Below are positions 11,160-21,370 of a DNA stretch of 64,000 nucleotides, piece after piece; position 1 is the stretch's first letter; each line of letters starts with the position of its first letter. The stretch is from Ophiura sarsii (lineage: Eukaryota; Echinodermata; Ophiuroidea; Amphilepidida; Ophiuridae), in assembly GCA_035610835.1 (NCBI GenBank), contig CM069441.1, positions 80,441,515 to 80,505,514 of the forward strand, written 5' to 3'. Below the pieces are notes generated by a model. The model was not told where the DNA came from. It saw nothing but the letters and a program-made list of their open reading frames with translations, and made no database searches. The translations under genes and the position numbers were made by a program.

Positions 11160-14100
11160 CTTCGGCGAGAATGCATCCTACAAATACACATACTTCGGCG
11201 GGAATGCATCCTACAAATACACATACTTCGACGGGAATGCATCCTACAAATACACATACTTCGGCGGGAATGCATCCTACAAATACACATACTTCGGCGG
11301 GAATGCATCCTACAAATACACATACTTCGACGGGAAAGCATCCTACAAATATACATACTTCGGCGAAAATGCATCCTACAAATACACATACTTCGACGGG
11401 AATGCATCCTACAAATACACATACTTCGACGGGAAAGCATCCTACAAATACACATACTTCGGCGGGAATACATCCTACAAATACACATACTTCGACGGGA
11501 ATGCATCCTACAAATACACATAAGTACTTCGGCGGGAATACATCCTACAAATATACATACTTCGGCGGGAATGCATCCTATTAATACACATACTTCGACG
11601 GGAATGCATCCTACAAATACACATACTTCGGCGGGAATACATCCTACAAATACACATACTTCGACGGGAATGCATCCTACAAATACACATACTTCGGCGG
11701 GAATGCATCCTATTAATACACATACTTCGTCGGGTATTATGCTTCCTACAAATACACATACTTCGGCGGAAATGCATCCTACAAATACACATACTTCGGC
11801 GGGAATGCATCATACAAATACACATACTTCGGCGGGAATGCATCCTACCAATACACATACTTCGGCGGGAATGCATCCTACAAATACACATACTTCGGCG
11901 GAAATGCATCCTACAAATATACATACTTCGGCGGGAATGCATCCTACAAATACACATACTTCGGCGGGAATGCATCCTACAAATACACTTCGGCGGGAAT
12001 GCATCCTACAAATACACATACTTCGGCGGGAATGCATCCTACAAATACACATACTTCGGCGGAAATGCATCCTACAAATACACATACTTCGGCGGGAATG
12101 CATCCTATTAATACACATACTTCGTCGGGTATTATGCTTCCTACAAATACACATACTTCGGCGGAAATGCATCCTACAAATACACATACTTCGGCGGGAA
12201 TGCATCCTACAAATACACATACTTCGGCGGAAATGCATCCTACAAATATACATACTTCGGCGGGAATGCATCCTACAAATACACATACTTCGGCGGGAAT
12301 GCATCCTACAAATACACTTCGGCGGGAATGCATCCTACAAATACACATACTTCGGCGGGAATGCATCCTACAAATACACATACTTCGGCGGAAATGCATC
12401 CTACAAATACACATACTTCGGCGGGAATGCATCATATATTAATACACATACTTCGGCGGAAATGCATCCTACAAATACACATACTTCGGCGGAAATGCAT
12501 CCTACAAATATACATACTTCGACGGGAATGCATCCTACAAATACACATACTTCGGCGGGAATGCATCCTATAAATACACATACTTCGGCGGGAATGTATC
12601 CTACAAATACACATACTTCGGCGAAAATGCATCCTACAAATACACATACTTCGGCGGGAATGCATCCTATTAATACACATACTTCGACGGGAATGCATCC
12701 TACAAATACACATACTTCGGCGGGAATGCATCATACAAATACACATACTTCGGCGGGAATGCATCCTACCAATACACATACTTCGGCGGGAATGCATCCT
12801 ACAAATACACATACTTCGGCGGAAATGCATCCTACAAATACACATACTTCGGCGGGAATGCATCCTACAAATATACATACTTCGGCGGGAATGCATCCTA
12901 CAAATACACATACTTCGGCGGGATAGCATCCTATGACAAATACACATACTTCGGCGGGAATGCATCCTACAAATACACATACTTCGGCGGAAATGCATCC
13001 TACAAATACACATACTTCGGCGGGAATGCATCCTACAAATACACATACTTCGGCGGAAATGCATCCTACAAATACACATACTTCGGCGGGAATGCATCCT
13101 ACAAATACACATACTTCGGCGGGAATGCATCCTACAAATACACATACTTCGGCGGGATAGCATCCTACAAATACACATACTTCGGCGGGAATGCATCCTA
13201 CAAATACACATTCTTCGACGGGATAGCATCCTACAAATACACATACTTCGGCGGAAATGCATCCTACAAATACACATACTTCGGCGGAAATGCATCCTAC
13301 AAATACACATACTTCGGCGGAAATGCATCCTACAAATACACATACTTCGGCGGGAATGCATCCTACAAATACACTTCGGCGGGAATGCATCCTACAAATA
13401 CACATACTTCGGCGGGAATGCATCCTACAAATTCACATACTTCGGCGGAAATGCATCCTACAAATACACATACTTCGGCGGGAATGCATCATATATTAAT
13501 ACACATACTTCGGCGGAAATGCATCCTACAAATATACATACTTCGACGGGAATGCATCCTACAAATACACATACTTCGGCGGGAATGCATCCTATAAATA
13601 CACATACTTCGGCGGGAATGTATCCTACAAATACACATACTTCGGCGGAAATGCATCCTACAAATACACATACTTCGGCGGGAATGCATCCTATTAATAC
13701 ACATACTTCGGCGGAAATGCATCCTACAAATACATATACTTCGGCGGGAATGCATCCTACAAATACATATACTTCAGCGGGAATGCATCCTACAAATACA
13801 CATACTTCGGCGGGAATGCATCCTACAAATACACATACTTCGGCGGGAATGCATCCTACAATATACACATACTTCGACGGGAATGCATCCTACAAATACA
13901 CATACTTCGGCGGGAATGCATCCTACAAATACATATACTTCGGCGGGAATGCATCCTACAAATACACATACTTCGGCGGGAATGCATCCTACAAATACAC
14001 ATACTTCGGCGGAAATGCATCCTACAAATATACATACTTCGGCGGGAATGCATCCTATTAATACACATACTTCGACGGGAATGCATCCTACAAATACACA

Positions 14101-14190
14101 TACTTCGGCGGGAATGCATCCTACAAATACACATACTTCGGCGGGAATGCATCCTATTAATACACATACTTCGGCGGGAATGCATTTCAT
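11160..14190. repeat. 33-bp minisatellite array (~92 copies) with higher-order structure
   Basis: Tandem 33-bp units (TTCGGCGGGAATGCATCCTA then CAAATACACATAC). Variants are GGCGGG, GGCGGA or GACGGG in the core, TATTAATAC for TACAAATAC, a 4-bp deletion (TACACTTCGG) at 11985, 12314 and 13371, and an insertion variant (TCGTCGGGTATTATG) at 11726 and 12121. Shared variants show block duplications with offsets of 329, 395 and 1057 bp. Because 33 is a multiple of 3, several frames stay open for hundreds of codons; these are not genes. Confidence 0.97.
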
Positions 14191-14447
14191 TATACATTTC
14201 ACCGGGGACAAGGAAGATTAGACATCAGCCTATTTGTTTATTGACAAAACATATACATTCAAGACATCATGACAAATAATAGTCATTTGGGGTGACATTG
14301 CAGTGGATTTTGAGCCTATATAGGCCTAGGCCTATTTGTTCATGATCTGTCATTTCATGATGCATCTTAATGCCATACACTGTATTTCGTATGTTTTTAG
14401 TTTAAAATATGCTTTTTACTCTGTATATATAATTTTGTAGATTTAAG
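14191..14447. other. No gene seen
   Basis: Short AT-rich spacer with overlapping TAGGCCTA sites at 14321-14334. Confidence 0.4.
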
Positions 14448-14854
14448 GGGAAAAGTGTACTTTAGGTCCCAGATTCTGGACTGTACTAGTATCGTTCGAT
14501 ACTGGTACACCCAGTATCGTTCGATACTGGTACAAAGTCAGGGTTCCAGTATCGGCCGATACTGGCACATATAAAATGTACCAGTATCGGGCGATACTGG
14601 AATAAAATTATGTACCAGTATCGTTCAATACTGGGACAAATTACTACTATAACCTGTGTACCAGAATCGAACGCTACTGGAACATAAAAACGTTCCAGTA
14701 TCTCTCGATACTGGAACACAATTTGGTGTTCCAGTATCGACCGATACTGGAACATTAAAATCGTACCGGTATCGAACGATACTGGCAAATTTTATGTTCC
14801 AGTATTGACCGATACTGGTATACCAGAATCTGGGACCTAAAGTACACTTTTTCC
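14448..14854. mobile_element. Palindrome-array foldback MITE, copy 2
   Basis: Same family as 2678-3086. The terminal inverted repeats read GGGAAAAGTGTACTTTAGGT, and the interior is a series of CCAGTATCGNNCGATACTGG palindromes. A perfect 8-bp duplication, GATTTAAG, flanks it (14440-14447 and 14855-14862), which fixes the ends at 407 bp. No coding capacity. The 8-bp target is compatible with hAT, P or Merlin. Confidence 0.93.
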
Positions 14855-14862
14855 GATTTAAG

Positions 14863-15788
14863 ATCATTGTTGTATTTTTGCTTTATTGTTTTTTGAATCT
14901 TTTATTCATTTGTTGTAAAGCGCATTGAGTTCAGATCTCACTAAAGTATATAAAGCGCTCTATAATGGTGTGTTATTACCAATGGGTGGACGGAAGTTGA
15001 TAAACACATATTAACTTTGCCTATCAACCATTAACATTTCAGTATTAGATAGAAACTCAATATATTTTTGAACATTAATAAATACCTGCACCAAACACAA
15101 GCAAAATGTTTGGGCCAGGATAAATGTTAACCTCTATGAGCAAGCTATATGAAATGAAAGTAAGAAAAGGATATTGTAGGTCAATTTCCAAATACAAATA
15201 GGCCTACCGTAGGTTTGTTCCTACACCTTCACCTATCACTACTGATCCGATTATGCTCAATGTTATAAAATATAATCATCGGTAACTTTGAACAGTAAAG
15301 GACTGATCATACTCTACCAACACTGCAACGCTTGCGCTCTGACACATGCGCATTAGTGCCAATGATAAAACCAAAACAACGCCCGATCAGGAAAATCGAG
15401 GAAGCGTTTTCCGATAATTCGATTAGCCTACGCTTTGGGTGAGAGCGACGAACGCTCGGGCCAACGCTGAAGTAGGCCAACTTTGTAGCGTTGCTGCTGT
15501 CCACGGACCAATCAGCAAGCAGAACAGTTTGCCCAACTTTTGTTTGACGTCACATGTTTCTTTCTTGAGCTCCCATTCATGAAAATACTGCCAAAATAGG
15601 CAAATCCCAGACAAATCAAACTATTTTTGCTAATTTGGAATGATATTGTGTATGTCAAGGTATGTTTAAACAGTAGGCCTAAGCAAGTTAGTTACGATGT
15701 TGACGCCTGTGATGTGCTAGAAATACAAATGTACGGCGTTTTAGCATTGGTCGTCTATTCTCCAGAACACCATAGGCCCAGCCCACAG
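14863..15788. other. No gene; possible retroelement 3' tail
   Basis: Around 14920-14985 the words AAGCGCATTGAG and TATAAAGCGCTCTATAAT resemble the 3' tails of LINE/SINE elements seen again at 23960 and 50020. The rest is featureless. Confidence 0.4.
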
Positions 15789-16600
15789 CGTTGACGCATT
15801 TGCTGATTTGGTCGAAGACAATAGTAAACCTCAATACATTTCATACCCAGATAATAAAAAAATCAGAAAACGAATGGAGAGTGTTGAAGTAGTAGACGCA
15901 CTTATGAGGATGACCCAGGTTGTGGCTAGTAATGTTGATGTTGATATCATAGATTTTATAGGCAGACATGAATGTGCAGATCCACCTCCATCATTATTTG
16001 ATGAGAATGGCCATATGAGAGCTCCTGGATCAAAGGCTTCGCTTGTAAAGGCACTGAAAGATGAAACCGGAGTATCAGATGTATCAGAACTGCACTCAGA
16101 ATTGACAACCGCTCTTATCATTGATGGGATGTATTGCCTGCGAAGATGGTCTTTCAAGAAAGATGTCCCTTTTCATGAAGTAGCGAAGCGGCATCAAGAA
16201 CAGATATTGCTTGATGTGCCATCAGACACCGAAGCCATTCACTTTTCTGCCTACAGGTATATTAGCAACCGCTTGAAAAGATCTCAACGAGATCATAGGT
16301 CATCCATCTGAAACCAAAAAAGATTTATGTTGTCAATGACAATTTCAGAGCCCCTGAACCAAAGCCATTCTTTGAGGTATCAGAAAATAAAGCTGCACTG
16401 CTCAACTACTTATGTGAACATTGGGTAGCCAATGAGCAGAAGAATCCACAGCTTGGAACCGTAAAATTATATCGCCAGGTGGATTCAATGATGCAAAGAA
16501 GAGTGTGTTGCTTTCAAATGGCCATATCACTGATGTACCAGATCTAGAGTCAAACCAGGAAGAGGCAGACACACACCCATGATATTGCATGCCATATGCT
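15789..16600 (+). pseudogene. Frameshifted relic of an uncharacterised invertebrate protein family
   Basis: After a good acceptor (agcccacag), the frame is open from 15789 to 16311 (TTG at 15808 is internal). It encodes DNSKPQYISYPDNKKIRKR, DIIDFIGRHECADPPPSLFD, LIIDGMYCLRRWSFKK and AIHFSAYRYISNRLKRS. Homologous-looking sequence continues in another frame (NFRAPEPKPFFEVSENKAAL, YLCEHWVANEQKNPQLGTVK), then a third (GGFNDAKKSVLLSNG, DVPDLESNQEEADT), then a fourth (MILHA). At least three frameshifts make it a pseudogene. From memory, the D.ES..EEADTRM and MILHA blocks belong to large multicopy families of uncharacterised, possibly PIN/Asteroid-like proteins in marine invertebrates; that assignment is tentative. 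Confidence 0.68.
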
Positions 16601-18130
16601 ATTCAAAATGATGATATTTGTTTTAAGTCTGTTGATGTATTGGCAATACTTTCAACAGAGAGACATAATAGATAATCTTTTTTGACTAAGGAGAAACCAT
16701 GCAAATAGTTGTCAGTCGGCGGGAATCGAATAATAAAGATAAAAAGATTTTTATCAGGAATGACAATTTTGTGTGCGGCTTGATACATTTAAAGAAAGGT
16801 TTTGTTGTCATTAAATTCCATGTTTATTTGGATCCGCGCCTGTCACGGTTATTGACACCCGTTACAGCCCGAAAGAAATTTACCTGCCCAAATGTGTTTC
16901 CAAATAGATTGAGGAATTTTCTTGTATTGGAACTGCCATTTTGAGTTTGGAACAAGTTAGGTACTTTTGCACTTTTACCAAATTTTTACTTTTACCCCCG
17001 ACGTGTGGGCAGGCGGGCGGGTGCTAAAGTCCAGCCCTGTGTTTACAATGTTTTAAATTTAACAATTGTTTTCATTTAAAAAGATCCAGGCATCTTCTCA
17101 TTCCACCAGTGGCTTAATCCAGCCAATCTGCCAATCTGACACATTTGAGCAATAGAGGGCGCTGTAGTACCAAATGCATGAAATGCCTTTTACTCTTGAT
17201 ATCCATTCATTAGACTCCGATTCCTTTTCAAAAATATGGTTAAATGTATTTTCAAATATTGTTTGTATAAATCAGTTGATTGATATAACAAAGATAAACG
17301 ATAAGAAACGTAAAAATGTATTTTGGACGATGCCCTTTTTTATGAATTTAACACCATAAATTCTGTATTTTGTAAATAATATCTAATAAGATTCACACAC
17401 AGTTTTCCACCATTTAGTAGATGCCTGGGGCTTTAAGATTTTCCATTAATGTATTATGATGTGTAATGTAAGGTAATTCTTGCAAGTAGTTACTGGATTT
17501 GTATCTATAAATGGTATCTAAACTCGTTATTGCCCAAAGTGACATGCATACTTTTGATATATCCAGCTTAATTTTCTACAAGTGGCCATTTTTTTGTGGA
17601 AAGGTAATTCAGAGCTTTAATAGTACAAAATGTTTTTTTAGAGTCATCAATAGTTTAAAATCCACCATATTTCTGAAGTAGGCCTACAAATCATTTAAAA
17701 TAAACATTCAGATTTTGCTCGAAATTGAATACATGGCACCTAATTTATAAATGACACAACTCTGATGTCACAAAGTGATTTTGGTAGCAATTCTCTATGC
17801 TTTTTCCGATCCAGATAGTTTTATGAAACTGATAACAAAAACTATTAAATCTGTGTCCCTACTCCACTCTTTTTAGACATTTTCAGATTTCACTATCTCA
17901 TCAGTTAGGGCTATCACATTTTATGATTTTATGGACCGGGTTTATGGATAGGCCTAAGAATTTGCTGTTTTTAATAAATAAATGCATTGCAAGTTGTATA
18001 AATGTTGAAATGAAATAAGTGTGGAAATCCTCATAAATTGTGTGTTTGTTTGTTCAATTTTTTTTTGTATATAAAGAGCAAATGTGAACAATAGCCCAAC
18101 AGACATTAACAAAGTTAATGAACTGAGTGA
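16601..18130. other. No gene seen
   Basis: AT-rich. A GC-rich piece near 16995-17040 (GGGCAGGCGGGCGGGTGCTA) looks like a repeat edge. TAGGCCTA occurs at 17679 and 17949. The 81-codon frame at 16699-16944 is not recognisable. Confidence 0.4.
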
Positions 18131-18369
18131 TTACAAATCAAACGGGTAACTCTCAACAGAGAGCTCTGATGGGCCAATCAATTGGTTCACTCCAACTCAG
18201 AAAACAATCAAAAATACAAGTAAACACAATTGGGCTAGTAAAAAAACCCAATGAAAGTGGCGTGGGACAGGAATAGGATAAACACCCAAACATAGAGAAT
18301 AACATCAAAAAATAAGAAGAAAATAATATCTGGAGGTCATTGATACATCGAGAGAGCTTAGCCAACATA

Positions 18370-18920
18370 CTAAGAGCCGCACCCCAACTCAACACAAACA
18401 TTGGTAACCATGACTGTTCTAAAAAAACGCGGAAAAGGGGGTATATTTTCAATTGTCAGCGCTGACAGCGAAATCATGAAAATAGGGGGAATTTCATGAA
18501 TTAGTCTCCGCGAAATTCGAAAAAAGGGGTATTTTACAAAGAGGAAAAAAGAAAGAAAAAATCACAGTATGGATTTAATCACTTGATTAGAACATGTAAC
18601 AACCTAAATACACCATTTGGGGTACACCAGTTGATAACACAGGACCATAAACATGATAAACACCTGTTACTGTTGGGAGCAACAAGTTTTTTATCTATTT
18701 AATGTATGTATGAATAATAAAGTGTCTTTGAAAAGAGGTTTTGAAATGATGGGCAGTGAAAACCAAAAAAAGGGGGTATTTTTCACCCCAATTTTGTCCT
18801 CGCTTTTGCCAAAAAAGGGGGGTTAAATTGTTGAAAAATCCTTGCAAAGGGGTACTTTGAAAAAATGAAGAACAGTCATGGTTACCAACTTTTGTGTTGA
18901 GTTTGGGGGCCGGGACTAAG
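18370..18920. mobile_element. Foldback element with ~50-bp inverted ends
   Basis: The left end (18370-18420: CCCCAACTCAACACAAAC, TTGGTAACCATGACTGTTCT) and the right end (18869-18919) are reverse complements with a few differences. The interior has repeated AAAAAGGGGGTAT words. It adjoins the 3' end of a LINE coding remnant on the minus strand (stop at 18917), so it probably inserted into that LINE's 3' untranslated region. Confidence 0.75.
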
Positions 18921-19150
18921 AGTTGGAGAGAAAGTGTCTGTTAACACGACATTTAAAAGATTGTAGTCCTTCCTCTTGGATGTTGCCAACAACATTGACT
19001 GGAAGACTGTTCCACAGTGGAACAGCTGTATGGATGAAACTTCTGTCTAAGCATCAAGTTCTGGCAGGCGGCAGTGAAAGGGCATGATCTGGCATTGCAA
19101 CACTTGAACGCGTAGCACGACGATGAACATATGGTGTGGGGAGCATGGAC
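18917..19150 (-). pseudogene. LINE reverse transcriptase C-terminal remnant
   Basis: On the minus strand the frame reads YVHRRATRSSVAMPDHALS, an in-frame TGA, then SFIHTAVPLWNSLPVNVVGN and LQSFKCRVNRHFLSNS followed by TAG. The PLWNSLP and SFK..VNRHL blocks are typical of the last ~60 residues of CR1/L2/Crack-like LINE polyproteins. The rest of the ORF is absent; the Penelope-like element lies immediately upstream on this strand. Its 3' untranslated region probably continues to about 18150 around the foldback element. Confidence 0.75.
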
Positions 19151-19171
19151 TCCATGGTTTGTTTAAATACT

Positions 19172-19186
19172 TAAGTTTCACATATA
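19172..19186. repeat. 15-bp target duplication, left
   Basis: TAAGTTTCACATATA is repeated exactly at 21356-21370, and the pair brackets the Penelope-like element. A duplication of this length is in the range reported for Penelope-like insertions. Confidence 0.8.
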
Positions 19187-19283
19187 AATCCAAGTAAGAG
19201 TTATTAAAACCATCCAAATGGTACAGTGCTCAACCAGAAGGGAGCCAAAATAAATAAACACGAGACTTAAAGTTAAACTTTTT

Positions 19284-19352
19284 GCATTTTATTTTTACAA
19301 ACTTGTTTCGTGAAGGCCTTGTTAGACTCTCACTCTTCAGAAAACAAAATGC
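19284..19352 (-). ncRNA. Hammerhead ribozyme (type I, Penelope-associated)
   Basis: Read 5' to 3' on the minus strand. The stem I strand GCATTTTGTTTT (19352-19341) pairs with AAAATAAAATGC (19295-19284), 12 bp with one G-U. Then comes core CTGAAGA (19340-19334), stem II GTGAG/TTCAC (19333-19329 with 19314-19310), core GAAA (19309-19306), a tiny stem III CAA-GT-TTG, U16.1 at 19297 and cleavage-site A at 19296. All core positions (CUGANGA, GAAA, UH) are satisfied. The short stem III is the form known in Penelope-like elements. Self-cleavage is inferred, not shown. Confidence 0.83.
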
Positions 19353-19583
19353 AGAATGGCTATTGATTCTGCAAAACAGAGAATAGAGAATACTGTGAGC
19401 GCGGAAGCTTACACGCTACATAAATATAGCGCGCCATGAAGCGCGAACATATAAACGCGAATATATATGCGCATTATGTCCATGCAAAAACGACGCTCTA
19501 CAAAAACGCGCGGAAACACCACGTTTTTGTACATGGTTATAATACATGGTTGACATGGTTATGGATGCATACAAACAGTACTT

Positions 19584-21345
19584 TTATTTATAGTTACATA
19601 GAAGGTATTTCTTTCTATGTCTGCACGCACTGGTGAGTTCATTTCTTTTGTTAAGTGAAGATAACTTTGGTCTGTGGATGATGAAGAATTTCTCCTCTAG
19701 GCAAAGGTTGTTTTACTTGATGTAGAGTAGGCTTTTGCTCTGCTAATAATTTTCCATTTAATTGAATAATGGACATGACTGTCTTTTAGTTTCCAAACAT
19801 ATTCACTGAGTGTTGTAGCGTTACGTTTGTCTTCATTATTGAAGCTAGAGCTATGACCGTTGAAGCGGGTTTTAAATGTGTTCTCAGTAAGCCCTATATA
19901 CGTCTCATCTCTGAGGTTGTCCTTGCGTGTAACGGATATGACGCTACTGATGAGGCAGTTACCTTCAAGTGGACACTGTCGATCTTTTCTGCAATTACAG
20001 GTATCCTGTGCGTTTTGTTTTGGTTTGTTATTGTTCAATATGTACTTGTTATGTGCTGATATTATCTGGTTTACGTTTGGCATGCAGCTGTAGCTTAGCT
20101 TGACTGTATTTCTGTTGAGCAATTTGCGAAGTTGGTGTCCAGGCGGGAAACATTTGTCAAGTAAATTGAAGAACTTTTTACCGATGTTGGTGGCTACATT
20201 GTCGCTGAACGGTGGGTTAAACCAAGTTACCTTTCTGGTTCTGTTGCGTTTTTTCTTGTTGTCATTGTGGGGGTTGGGTAGCTTGTAATTGAGATCGGGT
20301 TCATAGCCGCTCTTACGTAGTGCTTCTTGGTATTCAGGTGTTGCTTCGTTGAAGACGGTCTCATTTGAGGAAATGTTAGAGAGTCTTTTGTTTATACTTT
20401 CCGGAATGTTCTTTAAGATGGAAGGTTGATGGTTGCTCTCCTTGTGGACGTACAAAGGTATGTTATTTGGTTTCATAAATGGTTTACATGTTCCATTTCG
20501 TAAGTCCAATGTTATGTCCAAGAAATCCACTGTTTTCTTGTTAGCCTCAATTATGATTCTTAGGTTGTTGTTGGAGAATATTTTGCATATTTCTTTCTTG
20601 ATTAATTCCGTTTGTCTTGGTGTTTTCCGGCAGATGGCTAGTCCATCGTCTCTGTATAGTCCGACATTGATGTCGATATGTTGTAATTGTGATAAGATAT
20701 ATAGTCCAATCAACTCACATGTTTCGGCTCCGTCAAAGCTGCCCATGGTAACGTCAAATTCAGAGTAAACACGTTTGCACCATGGTATGCCGTTGTCATA
20801 CAGCATAGCCTTTTTGGTATGAAGGATGATGTGTTTCTCATATTGTCATAGCTAGATGCGAAGTTCAAGGCTTTGTTTAGCAGTTCTTCCGTTATTGATG
20901 GGTAAAATTCGCAGACATCAAAGCAAATAAATGATTGGCTTTGTTTATTGTCCACATTATTGTACCAGGATATTACCTCATCGGTATTTTTCCATTGTTT
21001 CAGATTTGTAGATTTGATAATTTTTGAATTGATTCTTTCCAATGTTTGCTTACTAATTTTACCGATCTCTGACTTACAGGGGTTTATCAGTCTACAGGTT
21101 GGTTTGTTGTTGAAGTTCGGCTTGTGGTCTTTCAGTGTGATAAATGCCTGGTTTCTTGCTGTGGTGTTGATTCTGTCGCTGAGGTCGAGTTGTGTAGCTA
21201 TGTTCTTGTCTTCCGTTGTGATGAGTTTTTCTGATGTCGCAGATGCCTTTTTATAATCTTTGCTGATGTTCTTTTCAATCAACTTATTGTATTGTTCTGG
21301 TTTAAGCTTATAGAAGTTGGTTGTTTTGTCCGCTGCAACAACCAA
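19584..21345 (-). pseudogene. Penelope-like reverse transcriptase + GIY-YIG endonuclease
   Basis: The protein starts inside the RT (ADKTTNFYKLKPEQYNKL), then AFITLKDHKPNFNNKPTCRL, FICFDVCEFYPSI, VTMGSFDGAETCELIG, and the catalytic YRDD (20645-20656) with FLDITLDL after it. A linker with TWFNPPFS follows, then a GIY-YIG-type nuclease (ETYIGLTENTFKTRFNGHSS, LSEYVWKLKDS, YSIKWKII) and a final [10 protein letters not shown] block with [15 protein letters not shown]. Two frameshifts break it, near 20830 and near 19705. The stop is at 19584-19586. The N-terminal region is missing. The element would copy itself by target-primed reverse transcription; this copy cannot. Confidence 0.92.
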
Positions 21346-21355
21346 CTTATATATA

Positions 21356-21370
21356 TAAGTTTCACATATA
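21356..21370. repeat. 15-bp target duplication, right
   Basis: Exact repeat of 19172-19186 at the 5' (truncated) end of the Penelope-like copy. Confidence 0.8.

Larger units (their letters stand above)
19187..21355 (-). mobile_element. Penelope-like retroelement, 5'-truncated
   Basis: A 2.17-kb insertion on the minus strand bounded by the 15-bp duplication. In element order it contains a 5'-truncated RT plus GIY-YIG coding region (21340 to 19584), then a 3' region with a hammerhead ribozyme (19352-19284). Truncation at the 5' end is usual for such copies. Two frameshifts make it inactive, yet the ribozyme core is intact. Confidence 0.9.

Noticed and set aside
11022..12926. 634-codon open frame and other long frames on both strands across 11.0-14.2 kb (HPTNTHTSAGM / RRSMCICRMHS repeats)
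   Set aside because: The 33-bp unit is divisible by three and lacks stops in several frames on both strands; the peptides are pure repeat, so they are not genes.
9161..14190. CRISPR-like array (regular repeats)
   Set aside because: There are no unique spacers; units are contiguous 33-bp tandem copies in an animal genome.
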